Source: Aradus depressus (taxonomy: Eukaryota > Arthropoda > Insecta > Hemiptera > Aradidae). Taken from it: a DNA stretch of 64,000 bases. The stretch lies in the NCBI GenBank assembly GCA_963662175.1, contig OY759216.1, forward strand, positions 54,329,087-54,393,086, given 5' to 3'. The notes beneath the pieces are model-generated. The model was not told the DNA's origin and did no database searches. It was given only the letters and a program-made list of their open reading frames with translations. The position numbers and the translations under genes are program-made. Shown piece by piece: positions 34,601 through 44,838 of this stretch. Numbering within the stretch: position 1 is the stretch's first letter; every line of letters begins with the position of its first letter.

Positions 34601-35941
34601 AAAAGTGTGTAATTACCCTTGAAATATCGACAAAGAACCGATGTTAAATGATCCAAATGTTCAATGGAATACAGTAATTTCTGAAAATTTGAACCAAAAA
34701 AAAAATTATTACAATTGAATGTAACTATTCTAAGTATTTTACACACAATTCCTTTCGGATTCGGTAGTTTGTTGTTTGAATAAATATAACAAACTTCCAC
34801 TTTTTTTTTTTTAATTGTGTATTATACAAAAAAAATAATTTTAATATGTAACAAACAGTGTTATAATAGCAAAATTTATATTGAGCAATGGATGAGACTC
34901 GGGCTTTATAGGGGAGACCAGAAGAAAGGAACTGGATGGGCTCAAACCCTGGCTTACTCAGTGCATTCCCGATCTCCCGAACTATTGGCGGGATGTGTGT
35001 GAGGGATCTATAAGTAAATACAATTTTTGTCTAGTATTGTACCAAAAGAGAGCACATTTTCGGTAGTTGAAAAAAATGTGTCATTATAGCGAGAAGAAAT
35101 TAGATTAATGTCAAGGATTCGAATATTGTCAAAATCTAGAAATGTCAAGAGAAAGTAATGAGCCTCTTTATAGTAATTAAAATCAGTTTTTGAAAGATGT
35201 CGAAATTCATAATGGACAATACATGCAGAAGGCGAAGAGGGTCAGTTGTCTGGAAGAGCACTTTGTCTGATGGAAGTGTTGAAAAGTGGTCAATCTCGCA
35301 GCAGCCGGTCCATCTCTCAGAAACATGTATGGCAGGAAAAATAGCAGGAATCTAGTTTTTTAATAAATAACTAGAAATACTTAATAGATAACTTTCGGCA
35401 TAAAAGCGTAGGAAGTAGGGCAAAGAAAATGTTTTCAACAATGGTAAAGACACGATCAATGCACATGGTTTTCATCGGCAAAACACCTCCTTGTACCATA
35501 TTTTCTGCTAATATACTGGAATGTCCACTTTTTTCTGACCACATTTCGGATGGATTTCAAGTCTCTTCTTCAGGAGACAATGAACGAGCAATTCGTCGGA
35601 GAAAAGTGTACACCACTAGAAGATTTGTCGAAAATATGAAACAGACCGAAGAAAAACATCGACCATCAGTATTTTTTTTTAAATTGAATGAAACTCGTGC
35701 TTACTAATTGTGAAGAAACTTACCATCAGATGAGGTAGTAGCTCCGTCCACCTGCTCCATGTAGTGAGCCTTACAGAGTACTCTATCTTCATGAAGAGCA
35801 AACTCCTCGCCGGTGGACAATTGCCGCTTGCAGGCCTCACAGGCGAAACAGGCCAAGTGGTAGACATGTTCCCGAGCCTTTCGAACCCAGTCTCGGGAGG
35901 AGATGCTCCTTGAGCACTTGGAACACTTGGCACCGAAACTC
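25611..35941 (-). CDS. Awh: Arrowhead-like LIM-homeobox transcription factor, 3' four exons
   Basis: Exons in transcript order: 35724-35941, 30685-30939, 28413-28538 and 25611-25687 (stop). All borders are GT-AG and phases match (1/1/1). Together they encode about 225 residues: second LIM domain (KCSKC...[10 protein letters not shown]...CKAHY), the linker [18 protein letters not shown], a homeodomain ([19 protein letters not shown]...[16 protein letters not shown]), then [12 protein letters not shown] and the C-terminus [10 protein letters not shown]. All of these are hallmarks of insect Arrowhead, orthologue of vertebrate Lhx6/Lhx8. Known role: nuclear transcription factor patterning imaginal tissue and neurons. 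The first LIM domain and start codon are missing; the exon at 35941 opens mid-codon, so at least one exon lies upstream (higher coordinates). No damage is seen. Assigned from the near-identical homeodomain and tail motifs. Confidence 0.96.
26461..26764 (+). other. Two GC-rich open segments inside an Awh intron
   Basis: Segment 1 (26461-26601) reads [20 protein letters not shown] on the plus strand. Segment 2 (26624-26764) reads [20 protein letters not shown] then [15 protein letters not shown] and stop; a CTGTCCACAG before SQAG could be an acceptor. Composition and reading frames look coding-like against AT-rich DNA, but the family is unknown and no donor was found. They could be exons of a nested plus-strand gene or a captured gene fragment. 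Confidence 0.3.
26875..27560. repeat. Interspersed repeat with ACCCGGCGTTGCCCGGG and internal tandem units
   Basis: Begins with TAATACCCGGCGTTGCCCGG, a signature of a widespread insect retroelement-associated repeat. It contains about two diverged copies of a ~115-bp unit (TTCAAAAAGATT...GAGTTACAAAGATTGC at about 27215 and 27335), and GAGTTATAGCGGTACAACGC near the end. Confidence 0.55.
27815..27893. repeat. Imperfect hairpin
   Basis: CAGGTTCTCTC at 27829-27839 pairs with GAGAGAACCTG at 27864-27874, with looser pairing out to TCCTT/AAGGA. Confidence 0.6.
28413..28538 (-). CDS. Awh: Awh exon with RHINL/TYSF block
   Basis: 126 bp between TTTTGTTTTCAG and CCTT|GTGAGT. Encodes [20 protein letters not shown] and [20 protein letters not shown]. 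The RHINL.LTYSF block is conserved downstream of the Arrowhead homeodomain. Confidence 0.92.
28903..29098 (+). mobile_element. tRNA-derived SINE, body mostly deleted
   Basis: Good head (GATAGCTCAGAGCGTACTTG, GGGTTCGAACCCCGGCC) joined to the tail half (GTAGTAGGCGATATGACCTT...ACATGAGTCAC). The central TTCGGATGGGACG part is missing. Confidence 0.85.
29406..29481. repeat. 19-bp tandem repeat, 4 copies
   Basis: Unit GGCAAATAGGCTTTGCATA, four copies, one substitution in the first. Confidence 0.95.
29482..30684. other. Awh intron, nothing recognised
   Basis: AT-rich intronic DNA without a coding signal or clear repeat. Confidence 0.4.
30685..30939 (-). CDS. Awh: Awh homeodomain exon
   Basis: After acceptor CTGTTGCAG it completes the Glu of SSDEGG and encodes the whole 60-residue homeodomain, with WFQNSRA in helix 3 (Ser at position 52, Gln at position 50), then KMKGGGSSQ; donor CAGT|GTGAGT. 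The ATG at 30952 lies in the intron and is not a start. Confidence 0.97.
31125..31520. repeat. GGGGAAGT-family repeat copy
   Basis: Starts at a CTTCCCCTG...AGGGAAGT hairpin end, then TCTATCAGAAATTCGGCGTT and the right end AGCACATTGCCAGTGATCC. In an Awh intron. Confidence 0.7.
32931..32975 (+). repeat. hAT-like terminal fragment
   Basis: CAGGGGCGTAGCCAGGAGG has the look of a hAT terminal inverted repeat; no second end found. Confidence 0.35.
33043..33083 (-). mobile_element. SINE body fragment
   Basis: 41 bp of the SINE core (CATCGCTTAACGTCCCATCC, GAAGGACGGCGTGCTTA) only. Confidence 0.75.
33098..33290 (+). repeat. Repeat shared with the possible LTR at 61963
   Basis: TTTTAGATCAAGTTAT and the following CAGTTCAGTTAA and TATACCGGATGAG match 61990-62110. 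Only the first ~190 bp is shared. Confidence 0.6.
33736..33762. repeat. Poly-G tract
   Basis: Uninterrupted G run of more than 20 bases after GGGTGGTG, in AT-rich DNA. Can form G-quadruplexes; similar runs at about 5851-5866 and 51032-51050, and a C run at 59825-59837. Confidence 0.9.
34110..34170. repeat. Perfectly centred 61-nt hairpin, 30-bp arms
   Basis: AAGTCTCACTATGGGACTTG pairs with CAAGCCCCACAGTGAGACTT with two A/C mismatches, then ACCTGTGTT with AACACAGGT around a single G. The stem length is near that of a miRNA precursor but the loop is too small. Confidence 0.9.
34198..34486 (-). mobile_element. tRNA-derived SINE, nearly full length
   Basis: Tail, body and box B (GGGTTTCGAACCCGCGATC on the plus strand) present; the last part of the head is missing. 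Directly next to the 34110 hairpin. Confidence 0.9.
35724..35941 (-). CDS. Awh: Awh second LIM domain exon
   Basis: Starts after TTTCCAG at mid-codon and reads [19 protein letters not shown], then [20 protein letters not shown] and VLCKAHY, giving the C-x2-C-x(17-19)-H-x2-C-x2-C-x2-C-x(16-18)-C-x2-H zinc pattern; donor GATG|GTAAGT. LIM domains bind cofactors such as Ldb/Chip. Confidence 0.96.
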
Positions 35942-36450
35942 CTGGAAACACAACAAATACAGGATTAGAGTAAACAGAGAAAGCTTTAGTTATTGTTTGA
36001 AATCCTGGAGGGTCAACCAGTAAGGATCTAAAGGAACTAAAGGGAAACGACTAAGATGCAGAATACTGTCTCCGTTAATGTTGCCACACATGGATTTGAA
36101 GAAAAGAAGGTAAATGCGGAGACAGAAATAACTGGGTTAACACGAGTCGAGGCAACTTAAAGTAAAAATAATAACTGAACATTCTAACAGAAAATAATGG
36201 TTTTGAAGAGCTGCCGGTTACCAGCAGTTAGTAGAAGGATAGATACCAGTCACACCAGTCCGCTGAAGACAAGCTATGGAGACTGCTCCTGGACCCCTGG
36301 AAAGTCTTGCTTCTTCCAGATTGCCCCCAGGACCCGTATGCAGAGGCGGAGATGATTGAGGGAAGGGATGTCGGCAGATTCTCCAAGCATAAGAAGTCAG
36401 TCAAATATTTTCTTAATTGGAGTTAAAATGAGGAAGTGTGCCAGGCTACT

Positions 36451-36905
36451 GACATCAAAATCGCGGGTTTGGTACCTGGCCGAGGCCCTTAGGTTTTTTA
36501 TCTGCAATGTAAAGAAACCTTGAGCACGCCGTCTTGGTTAGGAAACATTAAGGACTCACAATGTATAGTCTGGCTCATGTCGATATGAGTGACGAAAAAG
36601 CGCACTCGTAGTAGGTGATATGACCTCGTAAAGCCCGGACTAGAGTCACAAAAATACTTAAGAAAAAAACCTTGAGCACGCCAATCTTCGAGTGATACGT
36701 TAAGCGATGATCCCGAGCCTGTACGATGTCACTTACTCGTTAAAGCGTTAATTACCCCTACCCTTGCTAAGTAAAAACTAGACTTCGGTAGACAAAATTT
36801 CGGTATCCCACAGTTGAGTTGGGCTCGTGTCCACCGTTGTGAATAAAGAGCGCATTGGTAGTAGGCGATATGACCTCATAGTAAAAGCCAAAGCATATGT
36901 CACGA
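36451..36905 (+). mobile_element. Two adjacent diverged SINE copies, head to tail
   Basis: Copy 1 (36451-36660) has a head remnant (CGCGGGTTTGGTACCTGGCC) and a shortened body; copy 2 (36668-36905) lacks the head and starts in the body (CTTGAGCACGCC). Both end in tail-like sequence. Confidence 0.8.
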
Positions 36906-37780
36906 GTAAATAATAATAATAAATTGAGGTTAGGAAGAAGTTATTATTGACAAGACAACCTCAATAGATTCACTGAACTGTTGGAAAATGTTGACATTTC
37001 TGACCCTTAGATTTGGAAGGATCACATACATTTGATCAGATACAATTTCTTTACGTTTTATTTCAATTTATGTCTTTAGAAACAAAGACATAAAATGATA
37101 ATACAATTTGAAACCCGTATTCCCTTTGACATGTTCAAATCAAAGTGGACACTATATGTAAAGTTAAGCTAGTTGTCGATAAACAAATGTAACTTTATGA
37201 GACGAGTTGCATTCAGGAGCTGGGATGTCATCTAAAGTCTGGTTTACACATTCCCGAGGCAACTCTTTCATAAAATATATAGATGTATTTTTGAGTAATT
37301 CCTATGCATAGATAAAACAAAGTTGGAGTTACGTCCCCAATTAGGTCGTGTTCTGTGTCTTGTCTTTCAGATCAGTCTCCAGGCTATGCTAATAGAATCT
37401 GATGGAACATCTACGAGGTATTTCTTAACGGTGGCGACAACCATCAGTTAGCGACATATGGCCCGTCTCTTACTTTAAAATTGATGGATTTTAAACAATA
37501 TATAAATATATTTCTTAATACAATAACTGCGCTATTGAGGTACTATATTTTTGTTACAATACTCCCTTATACTAAATAAGTAACAATCTCTCAGACGCAT
37601 CTCATCTTTTTGGCCAAGTTAAATATCGGCCCTATTTAGATATTTCTCGTTTCAAAGTATGATATTTTTCAACAATCTTAATTAATTTAGTGTATTGACA
37701 GAGATGAGCTGAAACCCGGCTTTTGTCTATTTTAAAAACATTTGGAAGAAACTATATATTCATTTTTTATTTATAGTTAG

Positions 37781-38115
37781 TTATTATGACTCATGCCCGG
37801 GCTTTAACTACGAGGTCATATCGCCTACTACCAGAGCGCTATTTCGTCACTCTGGTGGACATGAGCTCGATTCTACTGTGGGAGTCCTAAATTTTGCCTA
37901 CCTTAAATTTTTTATTCACCTAGGGTAGGGGTCTTTAACGAGTACCTGACTTCGTACAGGCTCGGGACCATCGCTTAACGTCCCATCCGAAGGACGGCGT
38001 GCTTAAGTTTATTTTAACTGGGAGGTAAAATAAACTAAGGGCCTCGGTCGGGTTTCGAACCCACGATCTTGAGCTCAGAAGGCAAGCATGCATACCACTG
38101 AGCTACCGGTGCCTC
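37781..38115 (-). mobile_element. tRNA-derived SINE, full length
   Basis: One of the best copies. On the minus strand: tRNA head with box A (TAGCTCAGTGGTATGCATGC) and box B (GGGTTCGAAACCC), a short inverted TTTATTTTA/TAAAATAAA hairpin, core TTCGGATGGGACGTTAAGCG, and tail GCCCGGGCATGAGTCATAAT. Confidence 0.95.
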
Positions 38116-38538
38116 ATTTATATATAATTAACGTTGCATCGTCATTTTGAAAATTTTGTTTACCTTCGCTTCTTTAAAAAAAAATTGATGGGTTTGGTTT
38201 GAACACCTTCCATCATCTCATCTCATCTGTTGTCTCTCAATTTGCGAGATGTCTTCATCGACGATAACCATAACAAAGCAAATTACTTTTTATCCTAATT
38301 TAACAAAAGTTCCGATTTAAGACGTCATTTTTCTGTTTATAGTTTTATAAAACCCTCATTTTGCCTCCTTACTTTTCCAGCTTTACGAAGTATAGGGGAA
38401 GTTATGGAATCGTTCAAATATTTGGCCAAATCTTTCCTGGCCAAATATATTTTTTGCGTTCTGTGTTGATATAGTGGAAATACACATTTTTGAACACTTA
38501 TATTGTCTAATTCCACAAACATATACTTAAATGTGTAA

Positions 38539-38566
38539 CGGTTTCGGCTTACGCCATCGTCAGCAC
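38539..38566 (-). ncRNA. Hammerhead ribozyme-like core
   Basis: The minus strand reads CTGACGA, TGGC-GTAA-GCC stem-loop, GAAACCG. CTGACGA satisfies the CUGANGA core. It lies next to TTTGTGGAATTAGACAATAT, a sequence repeated at 38940 and (as TTTGTGGAATTGGACAATAA) at 49410, so it belongs to a mobile repeat, probably Penelope-like. Confidence 0.45.
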
Positions 38567-38925
38567 AAGGTTCAACAATAATTCAGATATTTGCCAGGCA
38601 TACATATATATATATATATTAACCTAAGAGTACCTGAGGTGAAAGGGTCCCCTTCCTCTGGAAAAACCGGGGGGTGGAAATCTTTATTCTAACGGTAATA
38701 ACCAACTGTGGACTTATTTGAAAATCAAGAAAATAAAATCAAAAACTAACATTCCAAGAAAACAATATAACGTAACTGTACAATACATAGCTACTATATG
38801 TCTAAGTAGACAATTATTTAACCTAGCTTAATATTGCCATGGATATTGGTTAGCTGAAAGGGATTAACAAAGGAGAAAATTTGAAGTGTGTCTGGTCGTT
38901 CAAACAATTCCCATTTTTTCTGTAC

Positions 38926-38985
38926 ACATTTAAGTATATGTTTGTGGAATTAGACAATATAAGTATTCAAAAAAGTGTTTTATTT
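38926..38985 (+). repeat. Second copy of the TTTGTGGAATTAGACAAT repeat
   Basis: Inverted with respect to 38480-38530. The two copies bracket about 400 bp, as ends of a small Penelope-type piece would. A third copy with a damaged hammerhead core (CTGGCGTGTGCCGAAACC) is at 49378-49440. Confidence 0.5.
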
Positions 38986-39049
38986 ATCATTTTATTCAAT
39001 TTAAAACTTTCCTGTCTATCTGTGTCAGTAACCGATAATTCCCGCTATC

Positions 39050-39560
39050 AACACGACATTTTATATGTGACTCCAGAACCCGCTAATGACGACACCTATT
39101 GATTTTCAGTTAAATCGTCCAAAGGGAAGAGGGGATTACGGGGGGAGGCTTAACATAAAAACTGAAATAGCTGCCGATAGAATAAATGTATCAACACGAA
39201 ACTTTATACGTGTGCCCAAAATCCCATAAGGACAACCCTGCCGATTTTCAGTCATATCGGCCAAAGTAGTGGGGGGTTATTAAGGGAGAGGGTTAACCCA
39301 AAAACTCTAATAACTACTGTTGTAATAAGTGTATCAAAACAAAATTTCATAAGTGAATTCATTATCCCATAAGGACAAATTTTAACGATATGAAGGGGGC
39401 TCAATTTAAAAACCCTAATATTTGCCGATGTAATGAATTTATCGACACAAAATTTAATATGAGAATTTAGGTGTTCCTATGTAATTAAACTGTTGAATAA
39501 TAGCTCTGGTTTTGGAGGGGAAGCGAGAAGTTAATTGATTAATTCGATTATTAACGATGC
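39050..39560. repeat. GGGGAAGT-family internal repeats, tandem-like
   Basis: Recurring modules (TAATGAATTTATCGACAC, AAATTT..TATGTG, CCTATAAGGAC, ATTTTCAGTCAAATCGGCC) appear three times here, about 110-120 bp apart, diverged from each other. Confidence 0.6.
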
Positions 39561-40129
39561 CATATAAAAAGTGCATTTTCAGTTTTCTCTATGAATATGA
39601 TTAAATCAGTAATGTAAGTGGAATCAGGTAAAATGTAGTTAGGCCCTCAAAATTAGTCCTGTAAATGTTCATCTGATTTTACCCAAAATCTAAATTAGCC
39701 TACGTAGCAAGCCCGGGCATGAGTCACAATAACTAACTAAATAAAACTATAACAACATATTATATATGTGTATTCCTGTGCTCCCTAATAAAGCGCAGTA
39801 GGCGTATAAAAAACTGACTATCAAGGGATCACATGTTAATTGAATGAGGTCAAATCCATAAGTTTTTGTACTGGAATTTTTATGTAGGATATTTAAAATA
39901 CTGGAAATAAAGTGAGGTTGTACAAATGTGTTTCCAAGTCATTCTTCACTTCATTATTGTCTTCAAGTGTATGTAAATATTTACGATTTACAATTTGAAA
40001 GAGTGTAGGTAAGTGCAGTAAATAAAATAAACAAACCATGTACTGGACAGCTGTCTCCCTGCATTTGTGCAATAAACTTTGTTGTTTTTACTGACATATC
40101 TCCGTCATACTATTTTACATAGTTGCGGG

Positions 40130-40560
40130 AAATGTATTAAAAAAAAAAAAATGTCGATGAATCTCCGGTTATGTACTTCCCCAGCACGAATTAAACCGTT
40201 ATGTTTTCGCTCTCCCTCCAAAACAAATTGACCGTTTGAGCTAATACTCATATTTGACTTCTGAATCCTCACACTAAATTTTGAGTCGATACATTCATTA
40301 CATCGGCAGTTATTACAGCTTTTGAGTCGAGCCCCTTCCACTTCTCTGACCCTCCTTCGCTTTGACCGATTTCGCGGAACATTATTAGAATTTAATTATA
40401 AAATTTCAGATTGATTCTTCCATAGTATAGGCAGTAATTAGTAGTTTGGTAGTATGTAGTAGTTTTGAGTTGAGCCCCCCTCCCCTTTGGCTGATTCTGC
40501 TGAAAATTAATAGGTGTTGTCCTTATAGGGCTCTGCATTTAAATATAAAACTTCAAAATT
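40130..40560. repeat. GGGGAAGT-family copy
   Basis: Right end GTACTTCCCCAGCACGAATT followed by three diverged internal modules in reverse orientation. Confidence 0.65.
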
Positions 40561-40593
40561 CATTACAATGGACGTTATAGATATACATAGAGT

Positions 40594-40940
40594 GAGGGCG
40601 ACGGTAGCTCAGTGATAGGCGTGCTTGCCTTCTGAGCTCAAGGTCGTGGGTTCGAAACCCGACCGAGGCCCTTAGTTTATTTTATCTGGGAGGTAAAATA
40701 AACCTAAGCACGCCGTCCTTCGGATGGGACGTTAAGCGATGGTCCTGAGCCTGTACGATGTCAGGTACTCGTTAAAGACCCATGCCCGAGGTGAATAAAA
40801 CATTTAGGGTAGGCAAAATTTAGGACTCCCACAGTGGAGTCGGGCTCATGTCCACCAGTGACGAAAGAGCGCTCTGATAGTAGGCGATATGACCTCGTAG
40901 TTAAAGCCCGGGCATGAGTCATATAACCTAACCTAACCTA
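40594..40940 (+). mobile_element. tRNA-derived SINE, full length, telomere-like tail
   Basis: Best plus-strand copy: GGTAGCTCAGTGATAGGCGT (box A), GGGTTCGAAACCC (box B), core CGTCCTTCGGATGGGACGTT, tail GCCCGGGCATGAGTC followed by AACCTAACCTAACCTA, i.e. three insect-type CCTAA units. The boxes imply RNA polymerase III transcription. Confidence 0.95.
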
Positions 40941-41096
40941 TACATAGAGTTCTTGTGTTAAGCCTCCCTCCTAACCCTGTTTTTCCTTTGAGCGACTTGG
41001 CTGAAAATTAATAGGTGTCGTCTTTAGAGAGTTCTTGATAAACATTTAAATTCGTAAAACAATCATCTTATCGGAACTAAACTGTACTTAGAAAAA

Positions 41097-41430
41097 ATGC
41101 CGGTAGCTCAGAGGTAACGTGCTTGCCTACTACTGCCCGCGGGTTCGAAGTTCGGCCCAGGCCTTTAGGTTTTTTTATCTAGGAGTGGAAAACCCTTGAG
41201 CACACTGCCCTCTCGGATGGGATGTTACGTGATGGTCTCGAGCCTTCGCAATGTCAGGTAACTACTCGTTAAAGACCCCGACCCCTATGTGAATAAATCT
41301 AGGTAAGCAAAATATAGTATTCCAGTCGTCGGGTTTATGTTCACCAAAGCGACGAAGGAGCGCTCTGGCAGTAGGCAATATGATCTTTTAGTTAAAGCCC
41401 GGGCTTGAGTCATAATAAATAACTAATACT
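41097..41430 (+). mobile_element. tRNA-derived SINE, full length
   Basis: Head GCCGGTAGCTCAGAGGTAAC, diverged box B, full body and tail with TCATAATAAATAACTAA. Confidence 0.9.
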
Positions 41431-41519
41431 ATTGTATAGCTATAGAGAACACATTGGTATATTTTAAGTATTCAAAATATTAATCTAGAAAAATCCGAGA
41501 AGTTCCATTTTGTAACCTT

Positions 41520-41621
41520 AATAGGTTAGGTTAGGTTTTATGACTCATGCCTGGGCTTTAACTACGAAGTCATATCGCCTACTACCAGAGCGCTCTTTCG
41601 TCACTCTGGTGGACATGAGCC
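41520..41621 (-). mobile_element. SINE 3' fragment with TTAGG tail
   Basis: GGTTAGGTTAGG precedes TTTTATGACTCATGCCTGGG; only the last ~80 bp of the element remain. Confidence 0.9.
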
Positions 41622-42312
41622 CTGTAACCTTAATATTTGACATTGACTGATAAATCAATATACGTGTCGATGTATTCTTTCTATCGGAAGTTATAGTGTT
41701 TACACGCAAACAGACAGGGCATTTTCGGGGTGGAAAACATGAAATTTCGGTGAAAACACAACACAAAAAATAGGGGGGCCTACAAACTGTTTTAACATTT
41801 CGAACACAACTCCCTCCTATCCTCCTGGATCCTGGATCCTGAACAACGCAGCGGAGGCTGCGGGTCTGTAGATGTCTGCTCCTGAGGTCAGTCAAAAAGA
41901 ATAAGAAACTCCAGGCTGTTATCTTCGGACAAGGGGACCCATTTCTTGGTCCAAGAATAAAACAGAGTAAAACCAGGAGAACTGTTTTTATCTTTTCCAA
42001 TAAATAAATGAAAAAAAAAAAAATAAGAAGAGAGAATGAAATAGGGAAGAGAGCAGAGTTGAGAGGACCACCCAGCCGCGTCAACTTTTAATTGACTCAG
42101 AAGTTGTGAACAAGAGCAGGGGCGTCAGTGGGTGGCAAGGTGGGGGCTCATTTGTCAACCGGACTGTAGTGACAAACACACCCCCAGTTGTATATTAAAA
42201 GAGCCGTAAACATCAAGAGGGGGTTAATTAGATGGTCACAGTCATCTATGGGTCTTGTAGCCCAGACGCATTTGAAGAAGTTCAATGAATGTTGATTAGG
42301 ATAGTCAGAGAG

Positions 42313-42456
42313 AAAGGGAGGCGCCAGGAAGGAAGCAGGGCTGCATCAGTGAAACGATGAAAGGGAAGCGCCAAGAAGGAAGATGGTCTGCATCAGTGAG
42401 ACGATGAAAGGGAAGCGCCAGGAAGCTGGTCTGCATCAGTGAGACGATGAAAGGGA
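42313..42456. repeat. 47-bp tandem repeat, 3 copies
   Basis: Unit begins AAAGGGAAGCGCCAAGAAGG and ends CAGTGAGACGATG; the third unit is 4 bp shorter. Confidence 0.92.
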
Positions 42457-42719
42457 GTTTCTGAACTTCTGGCTAGATCATAGTCTATTGCCAGCAAGAG
42501 AACAGAAACACAGCGTCAGAATAACGGAAGAGCATAAGGGTCATCAGAATGTTGTGTGCTTAAGAAGGTACGTCAAAGCCTAAGATCCTCTCAATATGAG
42601 AAAAGCGCTCTGAAACTGAATATCCATGGAGTTAGAAGAGGAAAATGAAAAGCCGACAATGTTCAGAAAATCAACTCACTTTTCACTTTCCCTCTTAACT
42701 AATTTCCTATTTTCCCAAA

Positions 42720-42925
42720 TTGGCTGAAAATTAATAGGTGAGATCCCTTAAAATGGGATTCTGAATACACATATAAAATTTAGTGTCGATATATTCATTC
42801 TATCGGGACTTATAGTGTCACACAAATACAAATACACACTTAGATTCAGGGATCAGAGAACGGATCCCAGTGAATATTCAAACACCGAATTTCTGACCGA
42901 TTACATAACTTTCCCTATGCAACGA
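42720..42925. repeat. GGGGAAGT-family fragment
   Basis: GGCTGAAAATTAATAGGTGA through ACATAACTTTCCCTATGCAA. Confidence 0.6.
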
Positions 42926-43205
42926 TATTAAAGAACATTGTTGTCTTCGAATAGCTAAGATGCTTCTATTGTTCTGTTCATGAACACTGTGACAAAGCGT
43001 CGTTCAACCCCGCTCCGCTGCTAATGCCACTCATTACTTGACCCCATCTATCGCCAAATATAGTAACTACTAAAAAAACGGACATGCTTCTGATACATAC
43101 AGAAGAAATACCGAAGTAAATAAATGTAATTTTCATCAATTGAATTGAAAACGATTTCTAAACCCATGTACTCTGATATGTATACTGTATTAATAATTAT
43201 ATATA

Positions 43206-43396
43206 GATTAGGTTAGGTTTTATGACTCATGCCCGGGCTTTAATTACGAAGTCATATCGCCTACTACCAGAGCGCTCTTTCGTCACTCTGGTGGACATGA
43301 GCCCGACTCTACTGTGGGAGTCCTAAATTTTGCCTATCCTAAATTTTTATTCATCTAGGGCAGGGGTCTTTAACAGGGGGCTACCGGCGCCCTCTA
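43206..43396 (-). mobile_element. SINE with central deletion and TTAGG tail
   Basis: ATTAGGTTAGGTTTTATGAC and the tail half, then a jump from GGTCTTTAAC to GGGGGCTACCGGCGCCCTC, losing most of the head and core. Confidence 0.9.
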
Positions 43397-44647
43397 ATTA
43401 TATATACCTATATATATATAATTATATAAGAGTAATATAATCATTAAACAGTCTGAAAATTCGACTGACCATATACAACACAAAGAAAACGTTACCCCTA
43501 CACGATGAAGTGCAAATATGTCTGAGTTATTATATACAGATATTGTCATGATTATGAGTGTGCCCGTGTATATTAATATACGTGTAATTCCCTAATGTGT
43601 GTATGTTTAACGATTGATCAGATTTTCATGATATTAATATTACCTCAGCGGTTAGGCGAGTAATATGGCGCTCAGAAGCCCGAGATGACCTAGAAAGCTG
43701 AAATATTGCACACTTATAAGTAGGTATAGACCCCAGGATAAAAACTAACGGAGCCAGATTTTCGAGTCCTAAAAGTAAAAAGCTTAGTTCCGTTGTGCCC
43801 CGTATAACGCCGGTTTCTGCAGCTAGTATATAATAAAACTTGTCATCTTGCAAATCTATCATTCAAGTACATAAGATCGACAGAGAAAGTATACGGGGTT
43901 CTGGTGATGTAATCTAGTCACGGCCAATGCAGATTAGCTATGGAGATGTCGGGGGCTTGAAGGTAGTGCTGATCCAGAAGAGCGCTCCGGAGATAGGTGG
44001 AACAAGAGTCCGGTAGCACCACTCTGACCACTCTCCCACCTTGAATACTAATTACTTTGAATTAATTAGACCACTCTTTGGATTTATCGCTACACGACTC
44101 CCCCCTCCGGAGGCTCTGTCTTTTTTAATTGGGTGGGGGATTTCACTGCTTATTTACATATGAAATCAAAACCTCCTCAGCTTCAAGATATATCGTTCTT
44201 TTTAGAGGCTTTCTTGTTGTTTGACAAACGTCGGAAGTCATGACTCTTTTCAGATAATCTTCCTTAATGTTCTTAGAACACCAGGATGATCCTCACATTC
44301 TTTTCTTCATTAGAAAAATGTTTACATTACTTATTATGTAAATCCTGTTTTATTATTCTGTTGTAAAAGTAGCTTTAAGAGGTGTTGAGTGTATTTAAAT
44401 ATACTTATTTTCAGCCCACTATATAAAGTGTCCTATCAACTTCGATCTATCAGTATAATCCTCTAACATCTAAGGATCTGAGGCTGTGGATTCCGGGGAA
44501 TCTGTAAATCTTTGATCAATATCGAGGTTGGATACAATATCCATCCATGGTATTAATCCAACTACTATCCTAAAGCCGATAAGCTCTCCATGGGACCCAC
44601 ATCCAATACTAAATATCCTGGGAGGCACACTGAACCTGGATTAAAAA

Positions 44648-44838
44648 GTGACTCGTCAAGTACTCGTTAAAGACCCCTGCCCTAGGTGAATAAAAATTTA
44701 GGGTAGGCAAAATTTAGCACACCCACAGTAGAGTCGGGCTCATGTCGACCAGAGTGACGAAAGAGGGCTCTGATAGTAGGCGATATGACCTCGTAGTTAA
44801 AGCCCGGGCATGAGTCATAAAACCTAAACCTAACCTAA
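44648..44838 (+). mobile_element. SINE, 5'-truncated, CCTAA tail
   Basis: Starts at CAAGTACTCGTTAAAGACCC and ends AAAACCTAAACCTAACCT. Confidence 0.9.

Noticed and set aside
35429..35707. 92-codon plus-strand ORF beside the second LIM exon
   Set aside because: Antisense to the Awh intron and exon edge; no recognisable family.
36231..36425. Plus-strand open stretch (LWRLLLDPWKVLLLPDCPQD)
   Set aside because: No domain recognised, no convincing splice sites, and other frames are also partly open; it lies in Awh intron.
41545..42084. 179-codon minus-strand ORF
   Set aside because: It runs through a SINE fragment, GGGGAAGT-family sequence and low-complexity DNA; no domain and no splice context.
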